From: Pelotomaculum terephthalicicum JT
GTDB lineage: Bacteria > Bacillota > Desulfotomaculia > Desulfotomaculales > Pelotomaculaceae
Length of the DNA: 64,000 nt
NCBI RefSeq assembly: GCF_022410535.1
Contig: NZ_JAKNBL010000001.1
Location: 310,001 to 374,000, forward strand
Direction: 5' to 3'
The notes under the pieces are model-generated. The model did not search any database, was not told the DNA's origin, and saw nothing but the letters and a program-made list of their open reading frames with translations. Position 1 is the stretch's first letter; every line of letters begins with the position of its first letter. Made by a program: the position numbers and the translations under genes. Positions 1 to 8,847 of this stretch are shown piece after piece.

Positions 1-220
1 AAAAGACGCCACCCGCGTCTTCATTTTAAAAGGCGGGCCGGGTGTCGGAAAATCAACGTTTATGCGCAAAATCGGCGAAACGATGTTGGAGAAAGGATAC
101 GATGTTGAGTTCCACTGCTGTTCATCCGACAACGACTCTCTGGATGGCATCCATATCCCGGCCATTCGTGTGGCGATGATCGACGGGACCGCCCCGCAGA
201 GTGAAGTTCCCATTGTCTAA
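1..220 (+). pseudogene. 5' half of a split P-loop ATPase gene (PRK06851-type), open at the window edge
   Basis: Reading from base 2 gives an open frame with a Walker A motif (GGPGVGKST, bases 38-64) followed by CCSSDNDSLDG and MIDGTAP, as I remember from the PRK06851 family of Firmicute ATPases of unknown role. The family sequence breaks off at about base 192. The frame then runs through mobile-element sequence and stops at 218-220. The matching 3' half begins at 20427 with HVVDPKNPGAVDEI, which normally follows this point. Joining at the common ACCGC core (188-192 and 20422-20426) restores the frame. The true start lies outside the window. In the integrated state the ATPase cannot be made as one chain. 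Confidence 0.85.
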
Positions 221-1831
221 TACTTTTTCACTATTATTAAGGCCGCTACCACCTGGCAAAACACCTGGTATCCGGCCCCTTATAACAACATTCCGGCCTT
301 CAACAATAACCTTATCAACCAGTAAGCGAACTACATGTCGCTTTTCCTCGAAAGTCAGTTCTTGCAGCCTGCCGGCGAATTCATCCACAGCCTCTCTAAA
401 AGCTAGTTGCTCTTCTTCCAGGAGTTGCTGACGGTGGGATTCTTCAATCAATTCCGCCAGTCGTTTTTCCATCCTCTCGACCCGCTCTTTAATCTCAATC
501 AGAATCTTATCGCCCTCATCTTCAGGTATAATACCCTTTTGGTATCCACGAATAATTCGGGCGCGTTCCTCGCCAGCTGCATCAAGTTGCTGTCGCACTC
601 CCACTATTTCTTCCTCTAATAGCTTTAAGTTTTCTCCAACACCTTGCTCCTTTAATTCCATAGCAAGCACTTGTGGGTTGGTCAGCCAACCCGATACTTT
701 ATCCCATACGATTTTCTCCAACCGGTCAGCAGGCACGCTTGAAGACCGGCAACGTTCCACCCCAGTAATACCGGGACTTTTCGCCGTACAGACGTAATAT
801 CTGTAATATTTTATGCTGTCTTTCACCCTGCTTCTTCTCGAAATACGGTTGCCGTGCATCGTATGGCCACATTCGGGAGCTCCGCACCGGACCAAACCAC
901 TTAAAAGATACTGCTCGATTGACATACCCGGTTTTATTCGTCTCGCATCCCGCAGCCGGTACTGCACTTCCTCCCAGATCTGCCGCTCAACAATTAACGG
1001 AACCTGTACGGCACACCATTCTTCCCGAGGTCTTTTTTTACGTGAAACTTTTTCTTCCGGTGCGCGATAGCGGTTATTCTTAACTCCCGTTGAGTCTTCT
1101 ACCCGCAAATACAATGTACCGGTATAAGTTTCATTCGTGAGTATGCGACGCACAGTACCACGATGCCAGTATGCCTCTTTACTTTTGTCTCTCGGCCCTC
1201 TGGGAGGCGATATCTGCATGTCATTTAACCTGCGGGCGACTTCATAAGGGCCAACATACTGCCCCCGTCCGGCCTCCAGCACCCAGGAATACATCATGCA
1301 TACCACACGAGCCTCCTCCTGATTGACCCAAAGGGTATCTGTTTCTTTATCATAGCCATATCCATAGATACCGGGGCTATGCGTAAGCATTCCTTTCTCG
1401 GCTTTCTTCTTTTTACCATCACTGGTCCTCATTAATATTTTAGCTTTTTCAAATTCAGCAATAGAACCCCGGAGTTGGTAAAATAGCCTTCCATCGGGAG
1501 TGTCACGCCACTCGAAATTGATAAAATCAATCTTGACTCTAGCTTGTTCAATTTTTTCTGTGATAACCAATTGATTCATAAGTTTCCTGGCCAACCGGTC
1601 AGGATCAAAGCAGATGAAATAATCTACTCCACCTTGTTGGATTCGTTCCAGTATCAATGTAAGAGCAGGACGATTGAGAATTTCACCGGTAACATCGTCA
1701 CAAAAAACCTCCACCCGTTTACACCCAAGTTCACTAGCCCGCCGCCGACACCTTTCCTCCTGGACCTCCAGGCTGTACCCCTCCCGGGCTTGATCCTCTG
1801 TACTCACTCTGAGATAAATTACCGCAAGCAA
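122..1831 (-). CDS. Large serine site-specific recombinase (integrase of the element)
   Basis: 569 aa. The N-terminal resolvase domain begins VIYLRVSTEDQ with the nucleophile Ser10 and continues through FDPDRLAR. A Recombinase domain follows (about 150-300), then a zinc-ribbon (CGAPECGHTMHG...YYVC near 317-352) and a coiled-coil C-terminus with a VDKVIVEG strand. The start is TTG behind AAGGGGGTGG. The gene points at the element's left end and its last 21 codons plus the stop lie in the host ATPase gene, beyond the attL core at 188. After circularisation the reading frame would instead continue CGCKTFSIRVQAQ and stop, giving about 561 aa. It most likely catalyses integration and, with a directionality factor, excision. 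Confidence 0.92.
   Translation of the reverse strand: MLAVIYLRVSTEDQAREGYSLEVQEERCRRRASELGCKRVEVFCDDVTGEILNRPALTLILERIQQGGVDYFICFDPDRLARKLMNQLVITEKIEQARVKIDFINFEWRDTPDGRLFYQLRGSIAEFEKAKILMRTSDGKKKKAEKGMLTHSPGIYGYGYDKETDTLWVNQEEARVVCMMYSWVLEAGRGQYVGPYEVARRLNDMQISPPRGPRDKSKEAYWHRGTVRRILTNETYTGTLYLRVEDSTGVKNNRYRAPEEKVSRKKRPREEWCAVQVPLIVERQIWEEVQYRLRDARRIKPGMSIEQYLLSGLVRCGAPECGHTMHGNRISRRSRVKDSIKYYRYYVCTAKSPGITGVERCRSSSVPADRLEKIVWDKVSGWLTNPQVLAMELKEQGVGENLKLLEEEIVGVRQQLDAAGEERARIIRGYQKGIIPEDEGDKILIEIKERVERMEKRLAELIEESHRQQLLEEEQLAFREAVDEFAGRLQELTFEEKRHVVRLLVDKVIVEGRNVVIRGRIPGVLPGGSGLNNSEKVLDNGNFTLRGGPVDHRHTNGRDMDAIQRVVVG
188..192. other. Left attachment-site core (attL) of the 20-kb element
   Basis: The five bases ACCGC occur here at the break in the ATPase gene and again at 20422-20426 at the resumption of the gene. 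They are the only bases shared by both junctions in the correct phase. A very short core is usual for large serine recombinases. The exact crossover dinucleotide cannot be fixed from one sequence. Confidence 0.6.
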
Positions 1832-1852
1832 TAAGCCACCCCCTTAGGATAT

Positions 1853-2032
1853 TTAACGACTTAGATTTCCAGATCGGGGTGTCTTTTTCCTGTTTGTAAT
1901 TCGCGAAAGAACATATCTAGTCGCTTGTTTGATTGCCTGTTCACGCTGTCCGGGCGTGCCCACGGCCTCAACTACTACACGCCAACTACTCTCACATACC
2001 TTCTTGTTTCCTGCGTTTTTCCCTTTTTTCAA
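1853..2032 (-). CDS. Small basic protein encoded just upstream of the serine recombinase
   Basis: A 59-aa frame starts at TTG behind AGGGGGTGGTGCC, nearly the same ribosome site as that of the recombinase, and stops 21 bases before it, so the two are probably cotranscribed. The product is rich in Lys and Arg, with one Trp and a VVVEAVGTPG stretch. I recognise no family. Position, size and charge would suit an accessory DNA-binding protein such as a recombination directionality factor, but this is only inference. Confidence 0.45.
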   Translation of the reverse strand: MKKGKNAGNKKVCESSWRVVVEAVGTPGQREQAIKQATRYVLSRITNRKKTPRSGNLSR

Positions 2033-2106
2033 GGCACCACCCCCTAATATCTTATGAAAATAAAGTCTTGTCCTAATACAAAAAAAGACCTGGGCAAATT
2101 TAAATC

Positions 2107-2155
2107 CTAGAACACTAAAAAAAACCGGGAATTCCCGGTTTTTTTAGTGTTCTAG
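2107..2155. terminator. Long A/T-flanked palindrome, bidirectional terminator
   Basis: An almost perfect inverted repeat with arms of about 24 bases (outer CTAGAACACT, inner CCGGGAATTCCCGG) and one extra A in one arm. The runs of A and T inside the arms would give a hairpin followed by U on either strand. It separates the 161-aa gene from the small ORF and recombinase. Confidence 0.7.
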
Positions 2156-2182
2156 CTTTGTTATTGATATTCTGCCGGTAGT

Positions 2183-2668
2183 TTAATTAACTAGCGAACA
2201 TTTTTTATAAATAAGCATAATGTCTGTCACCGGATGTGGATCACCCAAGGGAATGCTTTCTAGACCAGGCATGACTAGTCTAGCTACTCTCTCGTTGTGT
2301 TCGAAAATATTGTTGAGTGTTTTTTTATCAGTTTTCAACCAACTTCTTCTCATTGAATATTTAGAGATTGTCCCTATTAGAATTATTTCGTCATCACGCG
2401 GCACAATAGGTTCTTTGTCCTTCCATTCTGCATCATATTGGATTAAATTATCAGAAATTTTTCGTGCTTTTTTTCGTCTAAGATCTCTCGCCGCCGTACC
2501 TGGTTTTAGGCGAGCTTTTATTTTGCCGCTCGCGTCAGCGGCAAAAACTACTTTAGTCACCGGCGGAAAAATCAAAAGACTCCCCCCTATTCTTAACGCG
2601 TATTTACGACGCAGCCTTTTATAGTACAGGCACCCGCGCTTATTATACCGGGGCGGGACCGGGTCCAC
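2183..2668 (-). CDS. Hypothetical basic protein
   Basis: 161 aa from a GTG at 2668 with no clear ribosome site, so an internal start is possible. The N-terminus is Arg/Lys-rich, followed by a hydrophobic patch (SLLIFPPVTKVVFAA, near 30-45) and an acidic middle with a DDEIILIGTIS strand. I recognise no family. It lies between the 2107-2155 palindrome and the regulatory region at 2711-2786, on the same strand as most of the cargo. Confidence 0.5.
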   Translation of the reverse strand: MDPVPPRYNKRGCLYYKRLRRKYALRIGGSLLIFPPVTKVVFAADASGKIKARLKPGTAARDLRRKKARKISDNLIQYDAEWKDKEPIVPRDDEIILIGTISKYSMRRSWLKTDKKTLNNIFEHNERVARLVMPGLESIPLGDPHPVTDIMLIYKKCSLVN

Positions 2669-2710
2669 GGGAATGTAAAATAATAAAATAATATCTAAAT
2701 ACTATCAGTA

Positions 2711-2786
2711 ATTCTACATTTATTGTAGAATGTGTTAACACAAATGTCAAGAAAATATTTCACAAACATTGTATAATGTGTATAAT
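2711..2786 (+). promoter_or_regulatory. Putative operator palindromes and promoter in a 313-base gene-free gap
   Basis: The gap 2669-2981 holds ATTCTACA-TTTAT-TGTAGAAT (2711-2731), directly joined to the perfect 12-base palindrome TGTGTTAACACA (2731-2742). A promoter-like TTCACA (2759-2764), 16 bases, TATAAT (2781-2786) follows and points at the gene starting at 2982. Bases 2880-2920 hold an A/T-rich CACA/ATTC stretch. I see no gene in the gap. Confidence 0.45.
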
Positions 2787-2981
2787 TAATTCAGGGCAGA
2801 TCTCCAGGAAGATCCGGGAGGGCTACTACTTAGGAGATAATATGGAACCGGCCATGATATAAAAAACGGGTTGCCTTAGTTCAATTCACACATCACAATT
2901 CATAATTACACATTGATATAATTATCAAGAGTTAGGCTATCCAACCACAATGTAAAAAACTATGTTGAAAGAGGTATAATA

Positions 2982-3884
2982 ATGTTCTCTTTACGACCTG
3001 GAAGCATATTAGATTTAACAGTAATTGCAAGTGATAATCATGTAACAGAAGTAGCTAAGTCTTTTGGTATACCTTATAGCACACTTACAGCCTATATATC
3101 TGGTATCCGGTTTATTCGCCCTTCAGCTGCATGGGATATAGGAACCCGTTGGGGCAAATATATAAATCAGTTTTTAAGTAACATTTTATTTGATAAAATA
3201 GAAAAGGAGACGAATACACAATCGATCCGGGAAATTCCGTCAGACTGGGTATTTGAAGATGATCCGGATTTTGAAGACATTAGGCATTATGCTGAGATTT
3301 TTAACGAAAATTTTCAAACTGAATATAATCTTCGTCAAATTGTTGAACCTGTATCATGGCAAAAATCGTTTAGTTGTTGTGCAGCTCAGGTTCTGGCTCG
3401 ATTTGAGGCTAGTCAATCTGCGTCAAGTAAACTAGACGTTTTCAGCAAAAAAGATGCTATTAATCTTCTTAATATATTAATTAAAGGTCCATTTACTGAA
3501 GAAAATCTTCCTAACATGCTTAACCTTGCCCTACGATATGTTCTATGGCGTGTTAAGACAAGAGAGTATTATAAATTAGAACAATTTTACCCTATCTCAC
3601 GATGTATAGAAATCAGAGATACAAGGCCTATCCTTTTACTACAACAAGAAGAGAATATATACTACCCACCGGATCACAAATTATCTCGTGGAATACAGTT
3701 ACCTGATACACCACGTCTAAAAAAAGCGGCAACATTAGATGCGCTTATGTTATGTCGTTTTGTGGAAGTCAAAGCGGATCATAGTAAGTATAATTATTAC
3801 TGTTCATGCACCAGTCCTCAAAATGATTCCATATATTTCACAGCCAATCCGATTGCTACTTATGAAAGCAAATATTACACATAA
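2982..3884 (+). CDS. Hypothetical protein with an N-terminal helix-turn-helix-like segment
   Basis: 300 aa, start ATG behind GAAAGAGG. Residues 20-45 (VTEVAKSFGIPYSTLTAYIS) look like a helix-turn-helix. The remainder has no motif I recognise and ends with Tyr- and Cys-containing strands. It is the only plus-strand gene in the left half of the element and has its own promoter-like sequence upstream, so it could be a separately controlled regulator. The composition is A/T-rich. Its 3' end overlaps the next gene on the other strand by 10 bases. Confidence 0.6.
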   Translation: MFSLRPGSILDLTVIASDNHVTEVAKSFGIPYSTLTAYISGIRFIRPSAAWDIGTRWGKYINQFLSNILFDKIEKETNTQSIREIPSDWVFEDDPDFEDIRHYAEIFNENFQTEYNLRQIVEPVSWQKSFSCCAAQVLARFEASQSASSKLDVFSKKDAINLLNILIKGPFTEENLPNMLNLALRYVLWRVKTREYYKLEQFYPISRCIEIRDTRPILLLQQEENIYYPPDHKLSRGIQLPDTPRLKKAATLDALMLCRFVEVKADHSKYNYYCSCTSPQNDSIYFTANPIATYESKYYT

Positions 3885-4087
3885 CAAATATGTTTATTAC
3901 GCACCCTTATATTTTTAAATCTTGGATCATTGGCTCGATAAGCAGATAACAAATTTACAACTTTAACATGTTCCAACATACTGTAATTTCCATATAGTAA
4001 TATAGCTATTTCAGATACTGGTATTTGGTCCTGTTTTTCAAGAAAACTAAGAATAATAGATTTCTTACTAACCTTTCTTTCTTTCAC
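3875..4087 (-). CDS. Small hypothetical protein, winged-helix-like
   Basis: 70 aa, start ATG behind AAAGGATGAG. The pattern SKKSIILSFLEKQDQIPVSE followed by a second helix and a basic C-terminus (RFKNIRVRNKHICYV) resembles a small winged-helix fold, but no family is recognised. It converges on the 300-aa gene, with which its end overlaps by 10 bases. Confidence 0.5.
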   Translation of the reverse strand: MKERKVSKKSIILSFLEKQDQIPVSEIAILLYGNYSMLEHVKVVNLLSAYRANDPRFKNIRVRNKHICYV

Positions 4088-4117
4088 TTTTAACTCATCC
4101 TTTCAGAACTAATATAA

Positions 4118-4143
4118 TAGACCCCACGCAGGGGTCTATTTTT
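4118..4143. terminator. Rho-independent terminator-like hairpin
   Basis: TAGACCCC-ACGCA-GGGGTCTA followed by TTTTT on the plus strand, with an A/T-rich flank on the other side. It could stop plus-strand transcription leaving the 300-aa gene and minus-strand transcription arriving from the 184-aa gene. Confidence 0.7.
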
Positions 4144-4207
4144 ACTTGCTTCTTATACAAGTAAACCGGCAGGCAGGGACTGGCCGCCATTATTAAGCAC
4201 GTCCAAT

Positions 4208-4762
4208 TTAATAATCAAAATCTTTCTCTAACTCATAATCCTTAGAAGGACATCCAAATAGTAAAGCACCTGAAACCTCTCTTTTCACCATATCCAGGTT
4301 AATAAGCCAGTTACCAGCCTTCACACATAATATGGACGTTGGGCGGTTAGGCTTCGCTTTTGCCGTTACAACCGGCCACTCATACCTAAAAAGTTTTTCC
4401 CTGATTCTTTTCCCCAGTTTACTCTTAACTTGCTCTGATACTATAAAGTCAGCAGGTATTCGCATGCACATTTCTAAACGTTCCTCGCTTTTTTTATCCA
4501 GATAAATCGTATAGACCTCATTACATCGCGGCTCGTAAATGAATACAATGCCACAAAAAGCTAATTTAAGACGAAAAGCCGCTTCGTCCCTTCGAGATCC
4601 AATAAAACGACATACACGATTACTTAACATATGACTTAAAAAAAGTCGGGCAGTCTGAAAATTTCTTTTGGTTGACGGCTTTCCAAGTACGCGGCTTAAA
4701 TACATTTCAGTCGCGTGAGAACTTATATAAACTCGCTTTGGGAGAACATATTTATCTAACAT
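4208..4762 (-). CDS. Hypothetical protein
   Basis: 184 aa. The start (VYISSHATEMYLSRVLG near residue 11) recalls the VYISxHAxxRYxxR opening of several small phage and toxin-like proteins, but I cannot assign a family. The middle is basic and the C-terminus acidic (CPSKDYELEKDFDY). It lies 58 bases downstream of the tyrosine recombinase on the same strand and may be cotranscribed with it. Confidence 0.5.
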   Translation of the reverse strand: MLDKYVLPKRVYISSHATEMYLSRVLGKPSTKRNFQTARLFLSHMLSNRVCRFIGSRRDEAAFRLKLAFCGIVFIYEPRCNEVYTIYLDKKSEERLEMCMRIPADFIVSEQVKSKLGKRIREKLFRYEWPVVTAKAKPNRPTSILCVKAGNWLINLDMVKREVSGALLFGCPSKDYELEKDFDY

Positions 4763-4819
4763 GAATCTCTACTCCCAGTCTGAATTCCACTGATAATCAC
4801 TCTCCAATCAAGATTATTA

Positions 4820-5818
4820 CTAAAAGTTCAACAAATTCTCCGGAGCATAGATGTAAGTTGTCTCTTTCCTGTCGTGACCAAGAACCTTCGTTGTATCCTC
4901 TCTAGCCATCGTCATAGCTCTTTCCCTGCCCATACCTGAGGAAAGGTATTCCTTAAACCGCTTAGTAATAAATTCGCGGCCAAAAGAGTGCCGCAACCCG
5001 TGAGGCGTAAGAGCGCCCTTATCATTAGGAACCAGGTTGTGGCCGGTAAATTTCCTCTCCTGATCCTGAATTTTTTTACGGTGATTGTATATAAAATTTT
5101 CAACTTTCTTCTCATAAACATGAACCCTCATGCCAGCTGGGGTAAAAGCATAGCCACCCCGGGAAGAATTCCTCAGCGCCTCTTGAAAGACAGCTACAGC
5201 TCTGTCGGTAAGAGGTACTTCCCTGGGGCGGCCACCTTTGGTGTTTTTCAAATGTAATACGCCAGACTTCAGCGCATCCTCAACTACAGAGCGCCGGAGG
5301 CTGGCCGCTTCGTCCAACCTCATTCCCGTGGACCTGATCGCTTCCATGGTCCTGTTGATGTCATACCGGCCAATTGACACAGCCCTGGCCTTCATCTGAG
5401 AAAGCTCACGTTCCGTCCATGCCCTGTCCGCCCTTCCGTCAGGAGTACTGCCCAGCCCCATTTCCTTATTTGCCGTCTTACTATCTTTTAAGCTATACCT
5501 TGCCTGCGGGATCTGCCGGTGCAGGTATCTTATCCCGCTTAGATCGTTCTTTACATACTTGTCGCTACAGCCGCGGCTTTTCATGTGCGCCGCGTAAGCT
5601 TCAATATGCTTGTCCTGGATGTTTTGAAGCTTTTTCAGCTTAAAGTGAACTCCCACAAAACCGATAAACCTATTGGCGGCGGCGATATAACGGTATTTCG
5701 TTTCAATGCTCCCTTGACTGGCTCCCCTGATCACTTTTTCCAACTGTGCACCGAGATTATCCACCACACCAACACCAGTTTTTTTATACTTATACTTAAT
5801 GATGGAAATACAAATCAC
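4820..5818 (-). CDS. Tyrosine recombinase / phage-type integrase
   Basis: 332 aa. The N-terminal SAM-like DNA-binding domain is about residues 15-110. The catalytic domain shows Arg in STGMRLDEAASLR, Lys in LKNTKGGRPREVP, His273-x-x-Arg276 (TPHGLRHSFG), His315 (LGHDRKETT) and a Tyr at 322 or 324. The distal GTG overlaps the purine-rich AGGGGGTG, so translation may really start a few codons downstream. A second recombinase inside an element that already has a serine integrase fits a plasmid resolution enzyme of Xer type or a nested element. It is not adjacent to either end of the element. Confidence 0.88.
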   Translation of the reverse strand: MICISIIKYKYKKTGVGVVDNLGAQLEKVIRGASQGSIETKYRYIAAANRFIGFVGVHFKLKKLQNIQDKHIEAYAAHMKSRGCSDKYVKNDLSGIRYLHRQIPQARYSLKDSKTANKEMGLGSTPDGRADRAWTERELSQMKARAVSIGRYDINRTMEAIRSTGMRLDEAASLRRSVVEDALKSGVLHLKNTKGGRPREVPLTDRAVAVFQEALRNSSRGGYAFTPAGMRVHVYEKKVENFIYNHRKKIQDQERKFTGHNLVPNDKGALTPHGLRHSFGREFITKRFKEYLSSGMGRERAMTMAREDTTKVLGHDRKETTYIYAPENLLNF

Positions 5819-6021
5819 CCCCTAAAAGATTAAAACCGGCTACACAGCCGGTAAATATTAGAAGGCATCCGGATTATCGTGTTGTACTATAATTCGAATG
5901 CCCATAACTTTAAATATGAGTTTATGCAATCTGCAAAATTCGCCACACTACCTATCCCTGTATATAGCGTAATCTGTTAATGTTGTGCAACAATAAAAGT
6001 TCTTTTTGTCATGGATATTAT

Positions 6022-7098
6022 TTAATTATTTGGTTTATTATTTTTTGGGGGAAATAAATCTCCTTTATAACCATTATGCTTAATGGTAACATCACTGATA
6101 ACGTTCCCATACTGATCGATCAAATGAACATTTCCATAATGATTAGTTAAATAACTTGTGACTGCATCAAGTTTAGTATGATAAATATCTTCTTCTGTAA
6201 ATCCTAAAGGTTTCAACTGCTTATATATAAAATAGGCTAATTCTTTTTGTTTAATATCTGCAAAATATTTACCAGTAAAAGATGAAAGCATTGAAACTAT
6301 CGAACATTCATCTTCAGAGTTAACAAAAATATATGCCGGTGGAACCTGTAATATATATTTCTTGTAAAAAACTCTACCAATAATTTCACGAAATTGTATT
6401 GGGTGAATCTTTATAGAGTAAAATGGCTTCAAATAGTTATCCAATGATTCTTTAATTATTCCATCTTCGCCAATACAACAAATTATTCCAGTGTCACCCA
6501 CTTGAATGGCAAGCTGCAAACGGAGCAAATCATCTGAAAAGAAAAAATCCAATTTGTTATCATTCTTAGGATTTGTATGTACATTAAAAACAAATAATGA
6601 AAAAACATTTCCTGTAAATTTTACTTTTGGCTTTACGGATTGAAGAAAAACATGTACTATCTTAAATTTTGAAAGCATCTCGGGTTCCATTAAATGTCCT
6701 TTTTGAGGATTTGCTCGATCTACAGATAATGATAAGTCCTTGAACAATAATCCGTAAAATAATTTAGTCATCCATTTAAAGATTGTTATTTCATCAAGCT
6801 CCATAAAACTCTTATAACCATGTTCTATAGCAGACTTTATATCATTTTCCAATTTAGATAAATAAACTCCATTGCAATCATTGCAGCATGGAATTGTAAG
6901 GTTTTTATATGGAATTAAAGTTTCATTAAATAAACACAAACGTTGGTTCCATAAATCATACTTATGTAAAAGCCATTTAGGAAAGACATGTTCATCGCTT
7001 ACATTGCTATCAGTTAGTAATCCTCCACACAAAAAACAATGCTTATAATCAAATGTTATACTTGAGAATGGTGAATAAATTATATTCCTCTTTTCCAT
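6022..7098 (-). CDS. HNH-type endonuclease-like protein
   Basis: 358 aa from ATG at 7098 behind AGAGGAC. The N-terminus carries a zinc-knuckle/HNH arrangement: C21-x2-C24, then SDEHVFPKWLL with Glu36-His37, then IPCCNDCN near 68-75. This matches the CxxC...EH(I/V)FPxWL...CxxCN pattern known from HNH proteins of mobile elements and defence islands. The remaining 280 residues are A/T-rich-coded and not recognised. It stands alone between two gene-poor stretches, which suits a cargo nuclease. The role in defence is inference. Confidence 0.7.
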   Translation of the reverse strand: MEKRNIIYSPFSSITFDYKHCFLCGGLLTDSNVSDEHVFPKWLLHKYDLWNQRLCLFNETLIPYKNLTIPCCNDCNGVYLSKLENDIKSAIEHGYKSFMELDEITIFKWMTKLFYGLLFKDLSLSVDRANPQKGHLMEPEMLSKFKIVHVFLQSVKPKVKFTGNVFSLFVFNVHTNPKNDNKLDFFFSDDLLRLQLAIQVGDTGIICCIGEDGIIKESLDNYLKPFYSIKIHPIQFREIIGRVFYKKYILQVPPAYIFVNSEDECSIVSMLSSFTGKYFADIKQKELAYFIYKQLKPLGFTEEDIYHTKLDAVTSYLTNHYGNVHLIDQYGNVISDVTIKHNGYKGDLFPPKNNKPNN

Positions 7099-7229
7099 AT
7101 TTATGTCCTCTGACAATCATATTTACTTGTTTTTATTGCCTCATCTTATTTAACCGTGTTTAGTGTAGATAACATTAATAAAAGTTACTATAAAAATCAA
7201 AAAAGGTTCAGATTTTATCCGACCCTTAA

Positions 7230-8100
7230 AAAAGAATAAAACTAATCATCCCTGATGCCAACTCTCGCGGTTCTCTTTTTAAGCGAACCCTGAAGACCTC
7301 GCGCTCCGCGAATTTGCCGGGATATTTCTGGCCGTCTCTGTCTTACTCCGCTCCTTTAAAAAATCGCCTCAGCGATTTTTAAATCGCTCCGTAAGACAGA
7401 GACGGCAGCGGGTGTTATGTTGTCAAAGTTCTGTTCGTTGAACACCGGGGTGCCACATAACCCAAAGGGTGGAACTCACGCTCCAGTGGCGAAGGCACTT
7501 ACGTCTTTTTGAGACTGCTCGATCATCGTGCTGTGCCTTTTTAGCCGTATTTTATGGGGTCAGTTGCCAAATCCCCACTCAACCAAGCATCCACTTGGTT
7601 TGGTTAAATAAACCCGGCGCGCTTTAGCGCGTCCATGCCGTCAGTTCCCGGTCCGGCAAGTAACCTTCAAATACCCGAAACACACGTCTCCAACGTGGTT
7701 TTTTTCCGGTGGACCCGTTTTCGTCCAATACTGGTGAAACACATCTTCGCCTTCAGCAGTCGGTTCAGATGTACCGCATCACATTGTCTACACACAGCTC
7801 CTTGGCTCTTTTCCGCACAGCCTTGCTCTTCGCTTCGGCCTTGCTCTCCAAGTTGTGCCTCGCTTTTCGCTTGTTTTTACCTGGAGCCAGTAAGATTCTT
7901 CAGCAGTTGCCGCTTATCGCCCTCAACATGCTCCGGAGCTTCCATCCGCACTATTCCTGGAGATAAAATAGTGGAAGAATCCCATAAATGTTACCCATCA
8001 GATATGCAATATGCCAGCATCACGCTTGCATCTGATGTTTTCCTTCTTGCCGTTTAGCGTCACGCATTAAGCATGAAGGGTACGTAGTGTAGGATTAAAT
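7230..8100. ncRNA. Gene-free, G/C-richer, hairpin-dense region; candidate large structured RNA
   Basis: About 0.9 kb between the HNH gene and the coiled-coil gene has no credible coding frame, yet is G/C-richer than its A/T-rich neighbours and full of inverted repeats. These include a 16-bp perfect stem at 7331-7346/7391-7406 with an inner 9-bp stem, CGCGC-TTTA-GCGCG near 7617-7630, CACGT-CTCCA-ACGTG near 7682, AACCAAG/CTTGGTT near 7580 and a bulged CATCAGAT/ATCTGATG pair near 7998-8040. Mobile elements of Firmicutes can carry long structured RNAs such as ROOL or GOLLD, but I cannot match this sequence to one, and the strand is unknown. A decayed gene is the main alternative. Confidence 0.3.
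7331..7406. repeat. 76-base inverted repeat / long hairpin
   Basis: Arms GCCGTCTCTGTCTTAC (7331-7346) and its exact complement (7391-7406), enclosing AAAAATCGC-CTCA-GCGATTTTT (7359-7380). It is the strongest stem of the gene-free 7.2-8.1 kb region. Confidence 0.85.
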
Positions 8101-8151
8101 AGACAATACAATAATACCATAGGCACCATAAAATGCAAGGTCTTAAAAGTA

Positions 8152-8817
8152 TTATCCCAGCGGATTGAGTGATTCGTATTGTGCTACCCACTTACCACGG
8201 TCTAAATATATTTTTTTGAGGTTAACCCCCTTTGCAAGTTCCAACAGAGCATATCCTTCCAATTCACTGAAACCGGTATCAAAGGAATGCGGCAGGTATT
8301 TCTCCAGAAAATACATCTTCACTATTCTATTTTTTACGACTCGGTACTGGAATCCTTTTTGCTTTAAGTCTTTTGGCGGTCGCAAGTCCTCGCCAGTGGC
8401 TTTTTTTCGCCATCTGCCAAGGGCCTCTCTCAAGCCCTCTTCCCGCCTGGTTAATATTTCTATCTGTTTTGTAAGCTCTTCTGTTATTTTCTCCTTTGCC
8501 TCTACTTCAGCATTTATCTGCTGACGGGCTTGATGTTTTATGTTTTCCACCACTTCAGGATGAACAAGTGTGTTTTGCAGTGTTTCAATTTGTTTTTTCT
8601 GTTTTTGGTTTTCCTGCTGTAAGGTATTGATCATAGCTACGTTTTTGTCTAGTTGAGCCTCATAGCTGTTAATGAGGGTGATATATTCTTTTTCCGTCAT
8701 TTCCACGTTAATACTACCCTTACGGCCTTTTTTATCGAATATGTTTTTCCTCGCTTCTTCCAGGGTGTCATAATGACTGCTACCAAATAGGCTCAGACCG
8801 TCAATTCGGAATTTCAT
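8152..8817 (-). CDS. Coiled-coil protein of unknown function
   Basis: 221 aa from ATG at 8817 behind GAGGGAG. An N-terminal globular part (KFRIDGLSLFGSSHYDTLEEA) is followed by a long coiled coil (about 45-140, rich in Gln, Lys and Glu heptads) and a C-terminal globular domain ending KKIYLDRGKWVAQYES. I recognise no family. The gene starts 31 bases from a perfect 32-base palindrome at 8848-8879 that probably controls it. Confidence 0.6.
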   Translation of the reverse strand: MKFRIDGLSLFGSSHYDTLEEARKNIFDKKGRKGSINVEMTEKEYITLINSYEAQLDKNVAMINTLQQENQKQKKQIETLQNTLVHPEVVENIKHQARQQINAEVEAKEKITEELTKQIEILTRREEGLREALGRWRKKATGEDLRPPKDLKQKGFQYRVVKNRIVKMYFLEKYLPHSFDTGFSELEGYALLELAKGVNLKKIYLDRGKWVAQYESLNPLG

Positions 8818-8847
8818 ATTCTCCCTCTTTTTCTTTATCATTGTTAA

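Noticed and set aside
7635-8057. A 140-codon plus-strand frame in the hairpin-rich region
   Set aside because: Ser-, Cys-, Phe- and Pro-rich composition typical of a non-coding frame, no ribosome site and no motif.
7230-8100. Group II intron or HEARO/IscB guide RNA
   Set aside because: I could not find a domain V-like hairpin with its conserved AGC triad or an IscB/TnpB gene beside it, so only the general call of structured DNA is kept.
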